Assembly: GCA_031415055.1 (NCBI GenBank)
Contig: JANOQZ010000042.1
Location: 70,736 to 134,735 of the forward strand
Source of the DNA: JANMOK01 sp031415055
Lineage (GTDB): Bacteria; Pseudomonadota; Alphaproteobacteria; Rhodobacterales; Rhodobacteraceae
Reading direction: 5' to 3'
DNA: 64,000 nt
Shown: positions 8,959 through 18,187 of the stretch, in pieces
Layout: each line of letters starts with the position of its first letter
How positions within the stretch are numbered: position 1 is the first letter of the stretch
Program-made: the position numbers and the translations under genes
Notes under the pieces: generated by a model
Told to the model about the DNA's origin: nothing
Seen by the model: the letters and a program-made list of their open reading frames with translations, nothing else
The model's database searches: none

Positions 8959-9384
8959 TCAAGCGGGCAAAGGAAACTTTCCCATTGTGCAAACTATTTT
9001 CCATTGATCCAGCGTTACCGGTTGCACAGAGAGGCGGGTGTTTTTGACCAGGACCATTTCGGAAAGTTCTGGTGTCGCTTTTATTTGTTCAAGCGTGACC
9101 GGCTCGGGAAAGGGTGCCACGGCGCGGACATCGACGCATTCCCAGCGGACATCGTCGGTTGTGCTATCAGGATGCGCGGTTTTGGTGACCTCGACCACGC
9201 CGACTATGCATTTTTCATCGACCGAATGATAGAAAAACCCAAGGTCGCCGACCTGCATAAGGCGCATGTTGTTGCGGGCTTGGTAATTGCGCACGCCATA
9301 CCATTCGGCCCCTTTTGCACCAACCGCCAGTTGATGCGACCAACCGAAAACAGCGGCTTCGGCTTTGAAAAGCCAGTGGTTCAT
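8959..9384 (-). CDS. EVE domain-containing protein
   Basis: A 141-residue single-domain EVE protein. It begins MNHWLFKAE, continues with EWYGVRNYQARNNMRLMQVGD and GFFYHS, and ends with the family pattern LVKNTRLSVQPV. EVE/PUA-like domains bind modified bases in DNA or RNA. The chosen ATG at 9384 shares one base with the TAA stop of gpsA, which argues for translational coupling; a longer in-frame extension overlapping gpsA is rejected. The gene order tsaD-gpsA-EVE is common in alphaproteobacteria and may link EVE to modified tRNA, which is inference. Confidence 0.92.
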   Translation of the reverse strand: MNHWLFKAEAAVFGWSHQLAVGAKGAEWYGVRNYQARNNMRLMQVGDLGFFYHSVDEKCIVGVVEVTKTAHPDSTTDDVRWECVDVRAVAPFPEPVTLEQIKATPELSEMVLVKNTRLSVQPVTLDQWKIVCTMGKFPLPA

Positions 9385-10367
9385 TACGGTTCTCCTGCAA
9401 TAGATTCGCTGCGCAGCGGTCGGGTCAATAGCATACCCATCGCGTCCGCTATGGAAAGTTTGCCGTCCAAAACCGCGGCAACGGCGTTGGCTATGGGCAT
9501 TTCCACCCCGTATTTTCGCGCCAGTTCGCAAGCGGCAAAGGCGGTGGCGATACCTTCAACAGTGGTGCCGGTTGAGGTGACATTGCCCTGCCCCAAGGCG
9601 AAACCATTGGCGAAGTTTCGTGATTGCGCGGAATTACAGGTCAACGCAAGGTCGCCAAGGCCCGATAGACCGCTAAGGGTTTCTGGCTTGGCACCCATCG
9701 CCATTGCCAGGCGCGACATTTCGGCAAAACCGCGTGTCATCAGGGCCGCGCGTGCGCTTTCGCCTAAACCAGCGCCCGCGACCATGCCGCAGGCGAGGGC
9801 GACGACATTTTTGACCGAGCCGCCCAGTTGCGCACCGCGGATGTCGGCGGTCAGATACAGGCGCAAGCGGGCGGTGGATAGCAGGGTTTGCAGGGCTTGA
9901 CCGGTTTGGCTGTTTTCGCAGGCGAGGGTCAAAGCGGTCGGTAAGCCGGCGGCAATTTCGTGCGCGAAGCCGGGGCCGGTGAGGACGGCGATTTGGTGAT
10001 TTGGCGCAAGATCGGCGACGATTTCCGATTGCAGGCGGGTGCTGCCCTTTTCGATGCCTTTGGCGCAGATGACCAGCGGGGCTAGTGCAAGGCTGGTCGC
10101 GTGGATTGTGAGCAGGCTTGCGGTGGATTGGGCAGGGACGGCGAGGAGGATTGCTTGGGCAGACATTAGGTCTGTGATTTCAGCGGTTGGGCGGATGTTT
10201 GGTAGGAGCGTTGCGCTGGGCAAGTGGCGGGTGTTTTTGCGGGTGGCGGCCAATTCGCGGGCGAATTCGGCGTTGCGTGACCACAGGATGACTTCGCGCC
10301 CAGCGCTGGCCAAAGCGATGGCGAGGGCGGTGCCGAATGCGCCGGAACCGAGGATGCCGATGCTCAT
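9384..10367 (-). CDS. gpsA: Glycerol-3-phosphate dehydrogenase [NAD(P)+]
   Basis: A 327-residue cytosolic enzyme that reduces dihydroxyacetone phosphate to sn-glycerol 3-phosphate for phospholipid synthesis. The N-terminal Rossmann motif [16 protein letters not shown], the [17 protein letters not shown] segment, the catalytic-lysine region [16 protein letters not shown] and [12 protein letters not shown] all identify GpsA. Its ATG (10367) overlaps the stop of tsaD as ATGA and its stop overlaps the start of the EVE gene, so the three form one tight operon. Confidence 0.97.
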   Translation of the reverse strand: MSIGILGSGAFGTALAIALASAGREVILWSRNAEFARELAATRKNTRHLPSATLLPNIRPTAEITDLMSAQAILLAVPAQSTASLLTIHATSLALAPLVICAKGIEKGSTRLQSEIVADLAPNHQIAVLTGPGFAHEIAAGLPTALTLACENSQTGQALQTLLSTARLRLYLTADIRGAQLGGSVKNVVALACGMVAGAGLGESARAALMTRGFAEMSRLAMAMGAKPETLSGLSGLGDLALTCNSAQSRNFANGFALGQGNVTSTGTTVEGIATAFAACELARKYGVEMPIANAVAAVLDGKLSIADAMGMLLTRPLRSESIAGEP

Positions 10368-11506
10368 GCTTTCGCCCCTTTGCGTCCTGAACCGATTACG
10401 GGGGCGCTGGTTTGGTCAAGCGGCCAGCGTGGACGGGCGCTGAAGGTGAGATTGCCGGGAATGCCGAGCGCGGCGTGTTCGATGCCGACCCAAGCGATCA
10501 TCGCGGCATTGTCGGTGCAGAGCGATAGGGGTGGCGCGAGGAAAGTGAAACCGGCGTCATTGGCGACGGATTGCAGGGAATTTCGGATGGTTTGATTGGC
10601 GGCGACTCCACCAGCGACGGCGATGACGGGGGTTATAACAGCGCCCATTTCCAGCATAGCGCGGCGGGTCTTTTCGGCGAAAACTTCGGCGACGGCGGCT
10701 TGGAAACCGGCGCAAATATCGGCGCGGATTTGGGTCGTAATGGTGTTACCAAGCAAGTCGATCTGGCGGCGCACCGCGGTTTTGAGACCGGAAAATGACA
10801 TGTCGCAGCCCGGAACATCCAGCAGAGGGCGCGGAAATTTGAAGCTTTTAGGGTCCCCCGATTTGGCGGCAAGTTCAACTTCGGGCCCCCCGGGATAGCC
10901 AAGGCCTAGCAGTTTGGCGATCTTATCAAAGGCTTCGCCCGGGGCATCATCGATGGAGGCACCCAGTCGTTGGAATGAAGTCGGGCCATCGACGCGCAGG
11001 AATTGGCAATGGCCACCGGAGACGAGCAGCATGAGATAGGGAAAGACGATGCCGTCGGTTAGTCGAGGCGTCAGCGCGTGGCCGGCGAGGTGGTTGATAC
11101 CATAAAGCGGCAAGCCATTGGCGGCGGCGATGGCACGGGCGGTGCTGACACCTGCCAGCACGCCACCGATCAGGCCGGGACCGGAGGTGACGGCGATGCC
11201 GGTGATTTGGTTGAGGTCAATTTGGGCGTCGTTGAGCGCTTGGTAGATGCAAATATCCAATCGCTCGGCATGCGCGCGGGCGGCGATTTCGGGCACGACG
11301 CCGCCGAATGGCGCGTGCAAGTCGTTTTGGCCAAAGACGACGGAGGACAGGATTTCGCCGGGTTTGCCACTGATTGGCTCACCGCGCACGATGGCGGCGG
11401 CGGTATCATCGCAACTGCTTTCGATGCCTAGGAACAGGGGTGATTTTGTCACGGGATTGCGGCCTTGAGGTGCATCTGTGGCAGGTAGCACCGAGGGGAA
11501 AATCAT
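10364..11506 (-). CDS. tsaD: tRNA N6-adenosine threonylcarbamoyltransferase
   Basis: TsaD (Gcp/YgjD) transfers threonylcarbamoyl from TC-AMP to A37 of ANN-decoding tRNAs, working with TsaB, TsaE and TsaC. Visible hallmarks are [15 protein letters not shown] at the N-terminus, [15 protein letters not shown] (iron-binding His pair), [10 protein letters not shown] and [13 protein letters not shown]. The ORF has 380 codons from ATG 11506. A GTG at 11452 would start directly before [11 protein letters not shown] and give the more usual family length of about 362; no clear ribosome-binding site separates the two. It is divergent from hemD, a typical alphaproteobacterial arrangement. Confidence 0.96.
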   Translation of the reverse strand: MIFPSVLPATDAPQGRNPVTKSPLFLGIESSCDDTAAAIVRGEPISGKPGEILSSVVFGQNDLHAPFGGVVPEIAARAHAERLDICIYQALNDAQIDLNQITGIAVTSGPGLIGGVLAGVSTARAIAAANGLPLYGINHLAGHALTPRLTDGIVFPYLMLLVSGGHCQFLRVDGPTSFQRLGASIDDAPGEAFDKIAKLLGLGYPGGPEVELAAKSGDPKSFKFPRPLLDVPGCDMSFSGLKTAVRRQIDLLGNTITTQIRADICAGFQAAVAEVFAEKTRRAMLEMGAVITPVIAVAGGVAANQTIRNSLQSVANDAGFTFLAPPLSLCTDNAAMIAWVGIEHAALGIPGNLTFSARPRWPLDQTSAPVIGSGRKGAKA

Positions 11507-11536
11507 GCAATGGTTGGGCGTGTTTGGCTGGAGTTG

Positions 11537-12217
11537 ATGCTGGTGAAAACGATTGTGATAACCCGGCCAGTGGCTTCGGCGGCTGCGTTTTGGCAGCGGC
11601 TGGATGGCGAGTTGCCGGGCAGGTTTGTTCCGATTTTTGCGCCGTTGACCGAGAATGTTTCGGTTGAGGCGAAGATTGAAATTCAGGGCGTTGGCGGGTT
11701 GGTTTTCAGCTCGGCCAATGCGGTGGAACAGTTTGCGGCGCGTTGGAGAGAGCGAGAATTGACTGCTTGGTGTGTGGGCGACGCAACGCGAGATGCGGCG
11801 GTTTTAGCAGGGTTCAAGGCGGTTTCGGCGGGCGGGAATGGCGCGGATTTGGAGAATTTGATCCGTGAAAAAGCTGGGTCGTCGGGCGGTAAGTTGTTGC
11901 ATATACGCGGGGTGCATTCGACGGGATTGGCGATTCCATCGGTGGTTATCTATGATCAAGTTGCCAAGGCTTTGGACACATCGATTTTGGCCAAGCTGGA
12001 AAGCGGGGTCGATGTGGTGACGTTTTTCTCACCCCGCGCCGCGCTGTTGTTTGGGGAAATGGCGGTTGGTCGTGGGTGGAATTTTGTCGACACAACCGCA
12101 GTTTGTTTTAGTGCGGCGATAGCTGCGGAAGTGGTTGATATTGGGTTTGGCCGCGTCGTTGCCTGTGATCGTCCGAATATGGCGAATATGTTGGATCGCC
12201 TTCGCCGATTGGTTTGA
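11537..12217 (+). CDS. hemD: Uroporphyrinogen-III synthase
   Basis: A protein of about 226 residues with the two-lobed HemD fold: [20 protein letters not shown] at the N-terminus, [14 protein letters not shown] in the first lobe, and [15 protein letters not shown] plus a serine/alanine-rich [11 protein letters not shown] in the second. It closes and inverts ring D of hydroxymethylbilane to give uroporphyrinogen III. The ATG at 11537 is preceded by TGGAG at suitable spacing; an upstream ATG at 11510 lacks one. HemD is poorly conserved in general, but the context (facing tsaD, followed by mic60 and hemY) is standard for this lineage and supports the call. Confidence 0.9.
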   Translation: MLVKTIVITRPVASAAAFWQRLDGELPGRFVPIFAPLTENVSVEAKIEIQGVGGLVFSSANAVEQFAARWRERELTAWCVGDATRDAAVLAGFKAVSAGGNGADLENLIREKAGSSGGKLLHIRGVHSTGLAIPSVVIYDQVAKALDTSILAKLESGVDVVTFFSPRAALLFGEMAVGRGWNFVDTTAVCFSAAIAAEVVDIGFGRVVACDRPNMANMLDRLRRLV

Positions 12218-12308
12218 TTGTTTAAGCTGCGTTCGCGGCCTAGAATTGAGCGGGTTGCGAAGTTATATCGAAAGCTGGCCCGTGTTTTAAAAAAGGCGTT
12301 TCGCTGAA

Positions 12309-13577
12309 ATGGCAAAGAAAAATACACCCCAGATCGATGCCGAAGACGCCGTCGTGGTTGAGGGCGAACTTGACCCACAGGCCGACCCGGATTTTGCGGT
12401 AGAAGTGCCTGGTGAGTCTTCTAACCACGGCGAAGAACAGCGCGAGGTTTTTACCGAAAAAGTGCCGGAAGCAGCGAGCACGTCGATTGGTCGGATGCTG
12501 CTGAATGCATTAGCGATTTTTGCGATTGGCGCTGTTGTCGCTTTGTGGGCGGGACCGAAAATTGCCCCGAACCTGCCCGCCGGCCTTGCGCCGGTTGCCC
12601 GGTGGTTGACACCGGGTCAAGACGCAGCTTTGGCGGCAGTCGAGGCGGCTAAGGTGGAATTGGCGGCAAAGGTGGACGCCTTGCCGAAAGGGTTTGATGC
12701 GACCGCTGTTGGCGCTTTGGTGGATACAAAGATTGCCGTGTTTGATGCGACACTGGATGCGCGGATTGGTGATTTTGTGGCGACAAATGCGGATGGCGAT
12801 TTGGCAGCGCGGATGGCGGCTTTGGAGGACCAAACGTCGGGTATGCTTGCCGAATTGGCGGCGCTTCAGGCGCAACCCGTGACAGGTTCCGGCGTGGTCC
12901 CGGCGCAAGCCGACATTGTGCGGCTATCGGCGCGGATTGACGGGTTGCAGGCACGGTTAAGCGGAGTAGCGGCGAAATATGCGGCACTGGTGGAGGATGT
13001 TGAGGGTGTCTCGGCTTTGGCCAGTGCGAAAATCGAGAGTTCGGCGGAACAAGTCGCCGCTGCACAAACCGAAACGGCGGATGTTTTGCAATCGTCGGAG
13101 ACGGTCGCGGCGCTTGGCGCGTTAAAAGAAGCGGCTATTTCGGGGGCACCATACGATAGTTTTCTGGCAGAATTCGTGGCTAAGTCTGGAGCGGAATCTC
13201 CACTGAATTTGGCTAGAAATGCGGCTAAGGGAATATCGAGCACTTTGGATTTGCGCGAAACTTTTCCCCAACTGGCGCATGAGGCAATTCGCGCCTCGAT
13301 TGTTGCAGAAGCCGGCTCTGGCATCTCGGCGGGAATTGGCGGGTTTTTGAAGGCGCAGGTGGCGACACGCTCGCTCACGCCGCAGACGGGTGACAGCGCG
13401 GATGCGGTGCTTTCAAGGGTGGAAGAAGCTTTGCGCGACGAAGATTTAGCCGGGGTCTTGCGCGAGACGAAGGTGCTGCCAGATGCTGCAAAGAATATCA
13501 TGGCGGATTGGATTGGCCGCGTCGAGGCGCGGTTGGCTGTCGAGGCTGAATTGGTCGCTTTGGAGCGAAAACCATGA
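12309..13577 (+). CDS. Mitofilin/Mic60-family inner membrane protein
   Basis: A 422-residue protein: an acidic cytoplasmic N-terminus of about 60 residues, one membrane helix (about residues 64-81, LLNALAIFAIGAVVALWAG), a long Ala-rich coiled-coil region (about 100-290) and a C-terminal helical segment matching the mitofilin signature. Alphaproteobacterial Mic60, the ancestor of the mitochondrial crista-junction protein, is encoded between hemD and hemY, exactly as here. It shapes inner membranes and contacts outer-membrane proteins in studied species. Its stop overlaps the hemY start (ATGA), so the two are co-translated. Confidence 0.9.
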   Translation: MAKKNTPQIDAEDAVVVEGELDPQADPDFAVEVPGESSNHGEEQREVFTEKVPEAASTSIGRMLLNALAIFAIGAVVALWAGPKIAPNLPAGLAPVARWLTPGQDAALAAVEAAKVELAAKVDALPKGFDATAVGALVDTKIAVFDATLDARIGDFVATNADGDLAARMAALEDQTSGMLAELAALQAQPVTGSGVVPAQADIVRLSARIDGLQARLSGVAAKYAALVEDVEGVSALASAKIESSAEQVAAAQTETADVLQSSETVAALGALKEAAISGAPYDSFLAEFVAKSGAESPLNLARNAAKGISSTLDLRETFPQLAHEAIRASIVAEAGSGISAGIGGFLKAQVATRSLTPQTGDSADAVLSRVEEALRDEDLAGVLRETKVLPDAAKNIMADWIGRVEARLAVEAELVALERKP

Positions 13578-14980
13578 GCGGTGCGAATATGATTTGGAGC
13601 ATCGTCAAGGTTGGGTTTTTCATCGCCTTGGCCGCGGCATTGGCCTTTGCCTCGAGCTACGTTTTGCAAACGCCTGGCGAGGTTCGCGTGGCGTTTGGCG
13701 GGCGCGAGGTCAGCTTTGCGCCGCTGGCGTTTGTCATAGGAATTGCGTTGATTTTTGTCGCCTTGTGGTTGGTGTTTCGACTGGCCGGATTGCTGACGGC
13801 GTTTGCAAGGTTTCTGTCAGGCGACGAAACCGCGTTCAGTCGCTATTGGGACCGCAACCGCGAAAGGCGCGGCTTTGAAGCGCTGACCGAAGGTTTGATC
13901 GCCTTGTCGTCGGGCGAAGGCGCGGTCGCGGTTGCCAAAGCCAGCAAGGCGGAACAGTTGTTGGCCAAGCCGGAACTGACGCAATTGGTCAACGCGCAAG
14001 CGGCGGAACTGGCCGGGGATTCGGGCCGTGCGGCGGCCTATTACAAGGAAATGTTGAAGAACGAGCGCACCAAGTTTGTCGGGATTCGTGGCTTGCTGAA
14101 GGCTCGGCTGGCGGTTGGTGACACTGTGACGGCGTTGAAGCTGGCGGAACGGGCTTTTGCTTTGAAACCACGGCACGGCGAGACGTTGGACACGTTGTTT
14201 GGCTTGCAATCGCAGGGGCAGGATTGGGCCGGGGCGCGGAAGACTTTGGAAGCAAAGGTGCGTGCCAAGGCTTTGCCGCGCGATGTGGCGGTGCGGCGCG
14301 ATGCGGTTTTGTCACTGGCGGATGCGCAAACGTCGTTGGACAAAGGTGAGAACGAAAAAGCCCGGACCGAAGTTTTGGAGGCCAACCGTTTGGTTCCCGG
14401 TTTTGTGCCTGCGGCGGCGCTGGCGGCAGACCAATATGTGGCGGCAGGGAATAAAAAGGCGGCGGTCAAAGTGCTGCTGAAAGCTTGGGCGATGAACCCG
14501 CACCCCGAATTGGCGGCGGCGTTTGCCCGGGTTGAAGCGGGGGAGTTGCCATCGGAACGGCGGGTTCGCTTTGGTGCGTTGTTAAAGGCTGGTTCGGCTT
14601 CGAGCGAGGCCAAGTTGTTGGAGGCCGAATTGGCGCTGACTTGCGAAGATTTTCCGGCTGCGCGTCGGGCGATGGGCGACTTGGCGGAACGCGAACCCAA
14701 CACAAGGTCGCTGGCGATTATGGCGGCGATTGAGCGGGGGCAAGGTGGCGATGACAAGCTGGTACGCGGTTGGTTGACCAAGGCGATTGTCGCCTCGCGC
14801 GGCAATCAATGGGTGTGCGAAGCTTGTGGCCACGCGCACGCGGCCTGGGTGCCGGTGTGCGAAAGCTGCGCGGCGTTTGACGCTCTGGCATGGAAACCAC
14901 AGCCGGATTCGATTGCGCCCGACGCCGCCACTGCGGCAATGTTGCCGTTGATTGTGGGCGAGATTGCGGGGCCAGAGTAG
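13574..14980 (+). CDS. hemY: HemY-type TPR membrane protein
   Basis: A 468-residue protein with two N-terminal membrane helices (about residues 8-28 and 44-72) followed by cytoplasmic TPR repeats typical of the HemY N-terminal and TPR domains. The name comes from clustering with heme genes; it is distinct from the protoporphyrinogen oxidase also called HemY. The C-terminus carries a zinc-ribbon-like pattern, WVCEACGHAHAAWVPVCESC, followed by FDALAWK, recalling the metal-binding module of LapB. It overlaps mic60 by four bases. A role in heme-pathway organisation or membrane-protein assembly is inference. Confidence 0.92.
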   Translation: MSGANMIWSIVKVGFFIALAAALAFASSYVLQTPGEVRVAFGGREVSFAPLAFVIGIALIFVALWLVFRLAGLLTAFARFLSGDETAFSRYWDRNRERRGFEALTEGLIALSSGEGAVAVAKASKAEQLLAKPELTQLVNAQAAELAGDSGRAAAYYKEMLKNERTKFVGIRGLLKARLAVGDTVTALKLAERAFALKPRHGETLDTLFGLQSQGQDWAGARKTLEAKVRAKALPRDVAVRRDAVLSLADAQTSLDKGENEKARTEVLEANRLVPGFVPAAALAADQYVAAGNKKAAVKVLLKAWAMNPHPELAAAFARVEAGELPSERRVRFGALLKAGSASSEAKLLEAELALTCEDFPAARRAMGDLAEREPNTRSLAIMAAIERGQGGDDKLVRGWLTKAIVASRGNQWVCEACGHAHAAWVPVCESCAAFDALAWKPQPDSIAPDAATAAMLPLIVGEIAGPE

Positions 14981-15022
14981 CTTGCGCAACGGGCCAAATG
15001 GCCCTATCAACAGCCCCGGATT

Positions 15023-15098
15023 GCCGCTTTAGCTCAGTTGGTAGAGCACATCATTCGTAATGATGGGGTCAGGTGTTCGAGTCACCTAAGCGGCACCA
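15023..15098 (+). tRNA. tRNA-Thr (anticodon CGU)
   Basis: A complete 76-base cloverleaf including an encoded CCA end. The acceptor stem GCCGCTT pairs with AAGCGGC. The D arm is GCTC-AGTTGGTA-GAGC, the anticodon stem is CATCA/TGATG with loop TTCGTAA (anticodon CGT at 15056-15058), and the T arm is AGGTG-TTCGAGT-CACCT. It is the apparent attachment site of the island that follows: a P4-type integrase begins 165 bases downstream. Confidence 0.97.
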
Positions 15099-15136
15099 CA
15101 ATCTCATTCAACAAAGTCCAGTGACATCCAATTAAG

Positions 15137-15156
15137 CCTTATATATAAGGGTTTTG
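15137..15156 (+). terminator. AT-rich palindrome followed by T-run
   Basis: CCTTATATATAAGG (15137-15150) is a perfect palindrome followed by GTTTTG. It lies 39 bases after tRNA-Thr and could end the tRNA transcript. The stem is weak (five pairs with a 4-base loop), so it may instead be part of the attachment region. Confidence 0.35.
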
Positions 15157-15198
15157 TCGGGTGTGTTTGTCCGATGTAGTCTAAAGTGACCCGCTGAG

Positions 15199-15261
15199 AT
15201 ACCCCCAGAATAGGGGTATGATTGGGGGTTCGGTCCAGACCTAATCGGGAGCATACCCCAA
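15199..15261. repeat. Left-end integrase arm-type repeats (GGGGTAT core)
   Basis: Four copies of a GGGGTAT-like core cluster here: ATACCCCCA (15199-15207, inverted), AGGGGTATG (15212-15220), TGGGGGTT (15223-15230) and CATACCCCAA (15252-15261, inverted). The central 17 bases GGGGTATGATTGGGGGT (15213-15229) recur exactly at the other end of the island. This pattern fits arm-type binding sites of the adjacent integrase or its recombination directionality factor. Confidence 0.65.
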
Positions 15262-15262
15262 G

Positions 15263-16450
15263 ATGCCTTTGAGCGATGTAAAGATTCGAAATCTGACTGC
15301 TAGCGAAAAGCCCTATAAGGTGGCGGACTTTGACGGGCTGTTTCTGTTGGTCAAAGTTTCTGGCGCGAAATCTTGGCGCTTCAAATATCGGATCGCGGGC
15401 AAAGAAAAGCTGTTGGTGTTTGGCGACTATCCCTCGATCAGTCTGGCACAAGCACGGCAGTCCCGTGACGCGGCGCGGGCACAAGTCGCGAACGGCTTGG
15501 ACCCAAGTGAGATCAAAAAACAAAAGGCCTTGATGGAAGGCGAAACGAAGGCCCAGACCTTTGAAAAAGTGGCCGAAAGGTTCATGGCAAAGATCACTGA
15601 AGAAGGTCGCGCAGTGGCAACTTTGGTCAAGTATGAATGGATTTTAGGTAAAGTGAACCCAGAAATCGGGAACAAGCCAATTACCGAAATCACTGCGCCG
15701 ATGGTATTGAGTTGCCTTCGAAAGATGGAAGTGAAGGGCAACTATCATTCGGCGAAACGGATGCGCTCTGTCATTGGAAGCATTTTTCGGTTTGGGATTG
15801 CGACTGGCGTAGCTGTTAACGACCCGACGTTCGCCCTGCGCGGGGCATTGATACAGCACAAGGCAACGCCACGCGCCGCAATCATCGACAAAGCGGGCCT
15901 AGGCGGGTTGATGCGGGCAATAGGTGGCTTCGAGGGGCAACTTACGACGCGGATTGCTTTGGAGTTGCTGCCAATTGTTGCGACAAGACCCGGCGAGTTG
16001 CGCCACGCGAAATGGTCCGAGTTTGATTTTGATGCCGCTGTTTGGTCGATCCCCGCCGAACGAACAAAAATGCGTAGGCCACACCGTGTGCCGTTGCCTG
16101 CGCGGGCATTAGTATTGTTGCGACAACTTCAAGAATTGAATGGCAATGGCGAGTTGCTGTTCCCGTCGCTGCGTTCGTTCAAGAAGCCAATGAGCGAAAA
16201 CACATTGAACGCGGCCTTGCGGCGGATGGGCTTTACCAGCGAGGAAATGACTTCGCACGGATTTCGGGCGACATTTTCGACATTGGCCAACGAAAGCGGC
16301 CTCTGGAACCGCGATGCGATAGAGCGGGCCTTGGCGCATTTGGAAACCAACGAAGTGCGTCGCGCTTATGCGCGTGGCGAACATTGGGATGAACGAGTTA
16401 GAATGGCGGATTGGTGGGCTGGATTTTTGGACGAGGCGAGGGCAGGGTAG
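15263..16450 (+). CDS. P4-type tyrosine integrase (DUF4102 N-terminal domain)
   Basis: A 395-residue site-specific recombinase. The N-terminal arm-binding domain (about residues 1-90, with DFDGLFLLVKVSGAKSWRF and VFGDYPSISLAQAR) is the DUF4102 type found in P4-like and island integrases. The catalytic tetrad is visible: R242 in TRPGEL, H332-x-x-R335 in SHGFRATF, H359 in ALAHLE and the nucleophile Y369 in RRAYARG. The gene is intact, so the enzyme may be active. It lies directly downstream of tRNA-Thr and reads away from it, the usual layout for tRNA-integrated islands. Confidence 0.95.
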   Translation: MPLSDVKIRNLTASEKPYKVADFDGLFLLVKVSGAKSWRFKYRIAGKEKLLVFGDYPSISLAQARQSRDAARAQVANGLDPSEIKKQKALMEGETKAQTFEKVAERFMAKITEEGRAVATLVKYEWILGKVNPEIGNKPITEITAPMVLSCLRKMEVKGNYHSAKRMRSVIGSIFRFGIATGVAVNDPTFALRGALIQHKATPRAAIIDKAGLGGLMRAIGGFEGQLTTRIALELLPIVATRPGELRHAKWSEFDFDAAVWSIPAERTKMRRPHRVPLPARALVLLRQLQELNGNGELLFPSLRSFKKPMSENTLNAALRRMGFTSEEMTSHGFRATFSTLANESGLWNRDAIERALAHLETNEVRRAYARGEHWDERVRMADWWAGFLDEARAG

Positions 16451-16477
16451 GATCAGGGAACACCAAGTTGGATCAAT

Positions 16478-17387
16478 ATGGCAATTGAAGGACGCGCTCC
16501 AAGGGACGAATTGGTTCAGCGCATTATGCGCCAGACGCTTGGAAGTTTGATTGACTGGTCGGAACCAGTCATTAATAAAACTGTTGGGCCGTATTTTCCG
16601 CATGTGTTCAAGGAACACGCAAAAGAACGCGATAACCTTTTGCGCGAATGCAGCGAATATTTGGAAAACTTTGACGATGAATTACTTGCGACAAAGTTTG
16701 GCAATGAAGGCTGGGCAGCGAAAGGCGAGGATCAGAATTGGCAGGCAGGACTTAGGAACAAGGCCGATAGTTGGGGAAGGCGCGAGCCCTTTCGACTTGA
16801 AGGCGGGTTTGGGCGCACTGATCACGATGCAGATTTTGGATATTGGTCCAAGATGGCGCATCTTACGTTACATGAGGCTGTGTGTCTGTCACTGGGCGTC
16901 GAACCAGAGATGTTTGATAAAGAAGGACTTCAGCAAGCATTCGATTCAGCCAAGAAGTTGCATCCAACAATTGATTATTTACGGCTTCGGCGTGAGCAAA
17001 TTAGGCGGGAATTTGACCCGTATGACAACGGATATTCAATTGATCCGCATAAGTTCCGTGCATGGGTTGATAGGGTCCAGTTGGATGTTCCAGACAAATT
17101 CCTGCAAGTCATTGGCCGCGTTGATGTCCAAATTCCTGCCGCGACAGCGGCCGGAAACCACAGACCCTCCCGATGGAAGGGAAAAAACGTCACTTTCAAA
17201 ACTTTTGGTCGCAATGGCAATCGACAACTACGGCTATGTTCCTGATGCGAGGCGAGGACCGATTCCAAAGGAAATTCAGGATATGATGGCGGCACTGGGT
17301 TTAGAGATTTCACAAGATACAATTCGGAAATACCTTCAAATCGGGGCCAAACACCTGCCCAAGGACTGGAAGCCGAAAGTTAACTAA
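16478..17387 (+). pseudogene. Island accessory protein of unknown function, frameshifted
   Basis: Two reading frames together look like one protein. Frame A (ATG 16478 to about 17140) encodes about 220 residues with SKMAHLTLHEAVCLSLGVEP and many charged helices. The natural C-terminus is in the +1 frame from about 17140 to 17387: KTSLSKLLVAMAIDNYGYVP, then IPKEIQDMMAALGLEISQDT and a short basic tail. The latter matches a C-terminal module I recall from proteins encoded next to integrases in alphaproteobacteria. The shift lies somewhere between about 17130 and 17185, close to an AAAAAA run. Frame A alone would end at 17245 with a nonsense-looking tail. It could be a real mutation or a sequencing error. 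Function is unknown. Confidence 0.6.
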
Positions 17388-17523
17388 TCGTAATACGAAT
17401 AGCGCATAAATTATCGTTTGTTATCAATGGTATTTGTCTAGTCGGACAACCTCTTTCAAGTTCGGTCACACGGGATTTCAAATGCAATAGGCAAAGGCAG
17501 ACACAAAACAAGGCTGCCTTTCG

Positions 17524-17736
17524 ATGCACAACCAATCGTTCCCGAACACTGGATTCGTCCGCCTTTCGTCCATCCTTGCCCCCGTTGGTCCTATACCCGT
17601 TTCCAAGTCTACGTGGTGGCAGGGCGTAAAGGACGGGCGCTTTCCCAAACCACAAAAATTGGGGCCGCGAACAACGGTTTGGCGCGTCGAAGACATTCGC
17701 GCGTTGTTTGAGGCGAAGGCGAACACAGGTGCCTAA
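17524..17736 (+). CDS. AlpA-family helix-turn-helix regulator
   Basis: A 70-residue winged HTH protein with the AlpA/excisionase pattern: GFVRLSSILAPVGPIPVSKS, TWWQGVKDGRFPKPQKLG and TVWRVEDIRALFEA. AlpA proteins activate the integrase genes of cryptic prophages and often act as directionality factors. The ATG at 17524 is the start. The next gene begins inside its last codons (GTG 17729), so the two are translationally linked. It probably controls excision of this island. Confidence 0.9.
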   Translation: MHNQSFPNTGFVRLSSILAPVGPIPVSKSTWWQGVKDGRFPKPQKLGPRTTVWRVEDIRALFEAKANTGA

Positions 17737-18154
17737 ACGTCCTAACCCGCGGACAATCAGGGCAGCACGAAGCTACACCGTCATAGAAGCCGCGCAGGCG
17801 CTGGGCTTCTCGGTTGGGGCAGTTCGCGGTTGGATCAGGCAAGGTTTGCCCGTGATGACTGCCCAGCGACCAACCCTGATCCTAGGCGAAGCATTGCGCG
17901 GCTTTCTGGAGTCGCGGCGCAGTAAGTCAAAAGCCAAACTCGAACCTGATCAGCTTTACTGTTTGACCTGCAAACAGGGCAAGAAGCCGCTGGGGATGAT
18001 GGTCGATTGTATCGCCCAAACTTCGAAAATAGCACGCCTGATGGGCTTGTGCGAAGTTTGTGGGGGCACGTGCAATCGGATGATCAGCCGAGCCAATCTG
18101 GAAAGTTTCGCCATGATATTCGACGTCGCATACCGAGGCGATAGCAAAGCCTAA
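17729..18154 (+). CDS. HTH plus zinc-ribbon protein, probable island regulator
   Basis: A 141-residue protein from GTG 17729 (VPKRPNPRTI). It has an N-terminal helix-turn-helix (YTVIEAAQALGFSVGAVRGW, then IRQGLPV) and a C-terminal four-cysteine module: YCLTCKQGKKP and LCEVCGGTCNRMI. The combination suggests a small DNA-binding protein. It overlaps the end of the AlpA-like gene by eight bases and precedes the second recombinase by about 50 bases, so it likely takes part in control of recombination or in its accessory machinery. I do not recognise a named family. Confidence 0.75.
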   Translation: MPKRPNPRTIRAARSYTVIEAAQALGFSVGAVRGWIRQGLPVMTAQRPTLILGEALRGFLESRRSKSKAKLEPDQLYCLTCKQGKKPLGMMVDCIAQTSKIARLMGLCEVCGGTCNRMISRANLESFAMIFDVAYRGDSKA

Positions 18155-18187
18155 AGGATACCGCCAATCCCCACTAGAATTGTCACT

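Noticed and set aside
17170..17190. Programmed -1 frameshift at A-AAA-AAC
   Set aside because: The run has the right sequence for -1 slippage, but the downstream protein-like frame is +1, and it appears to begin before the run.
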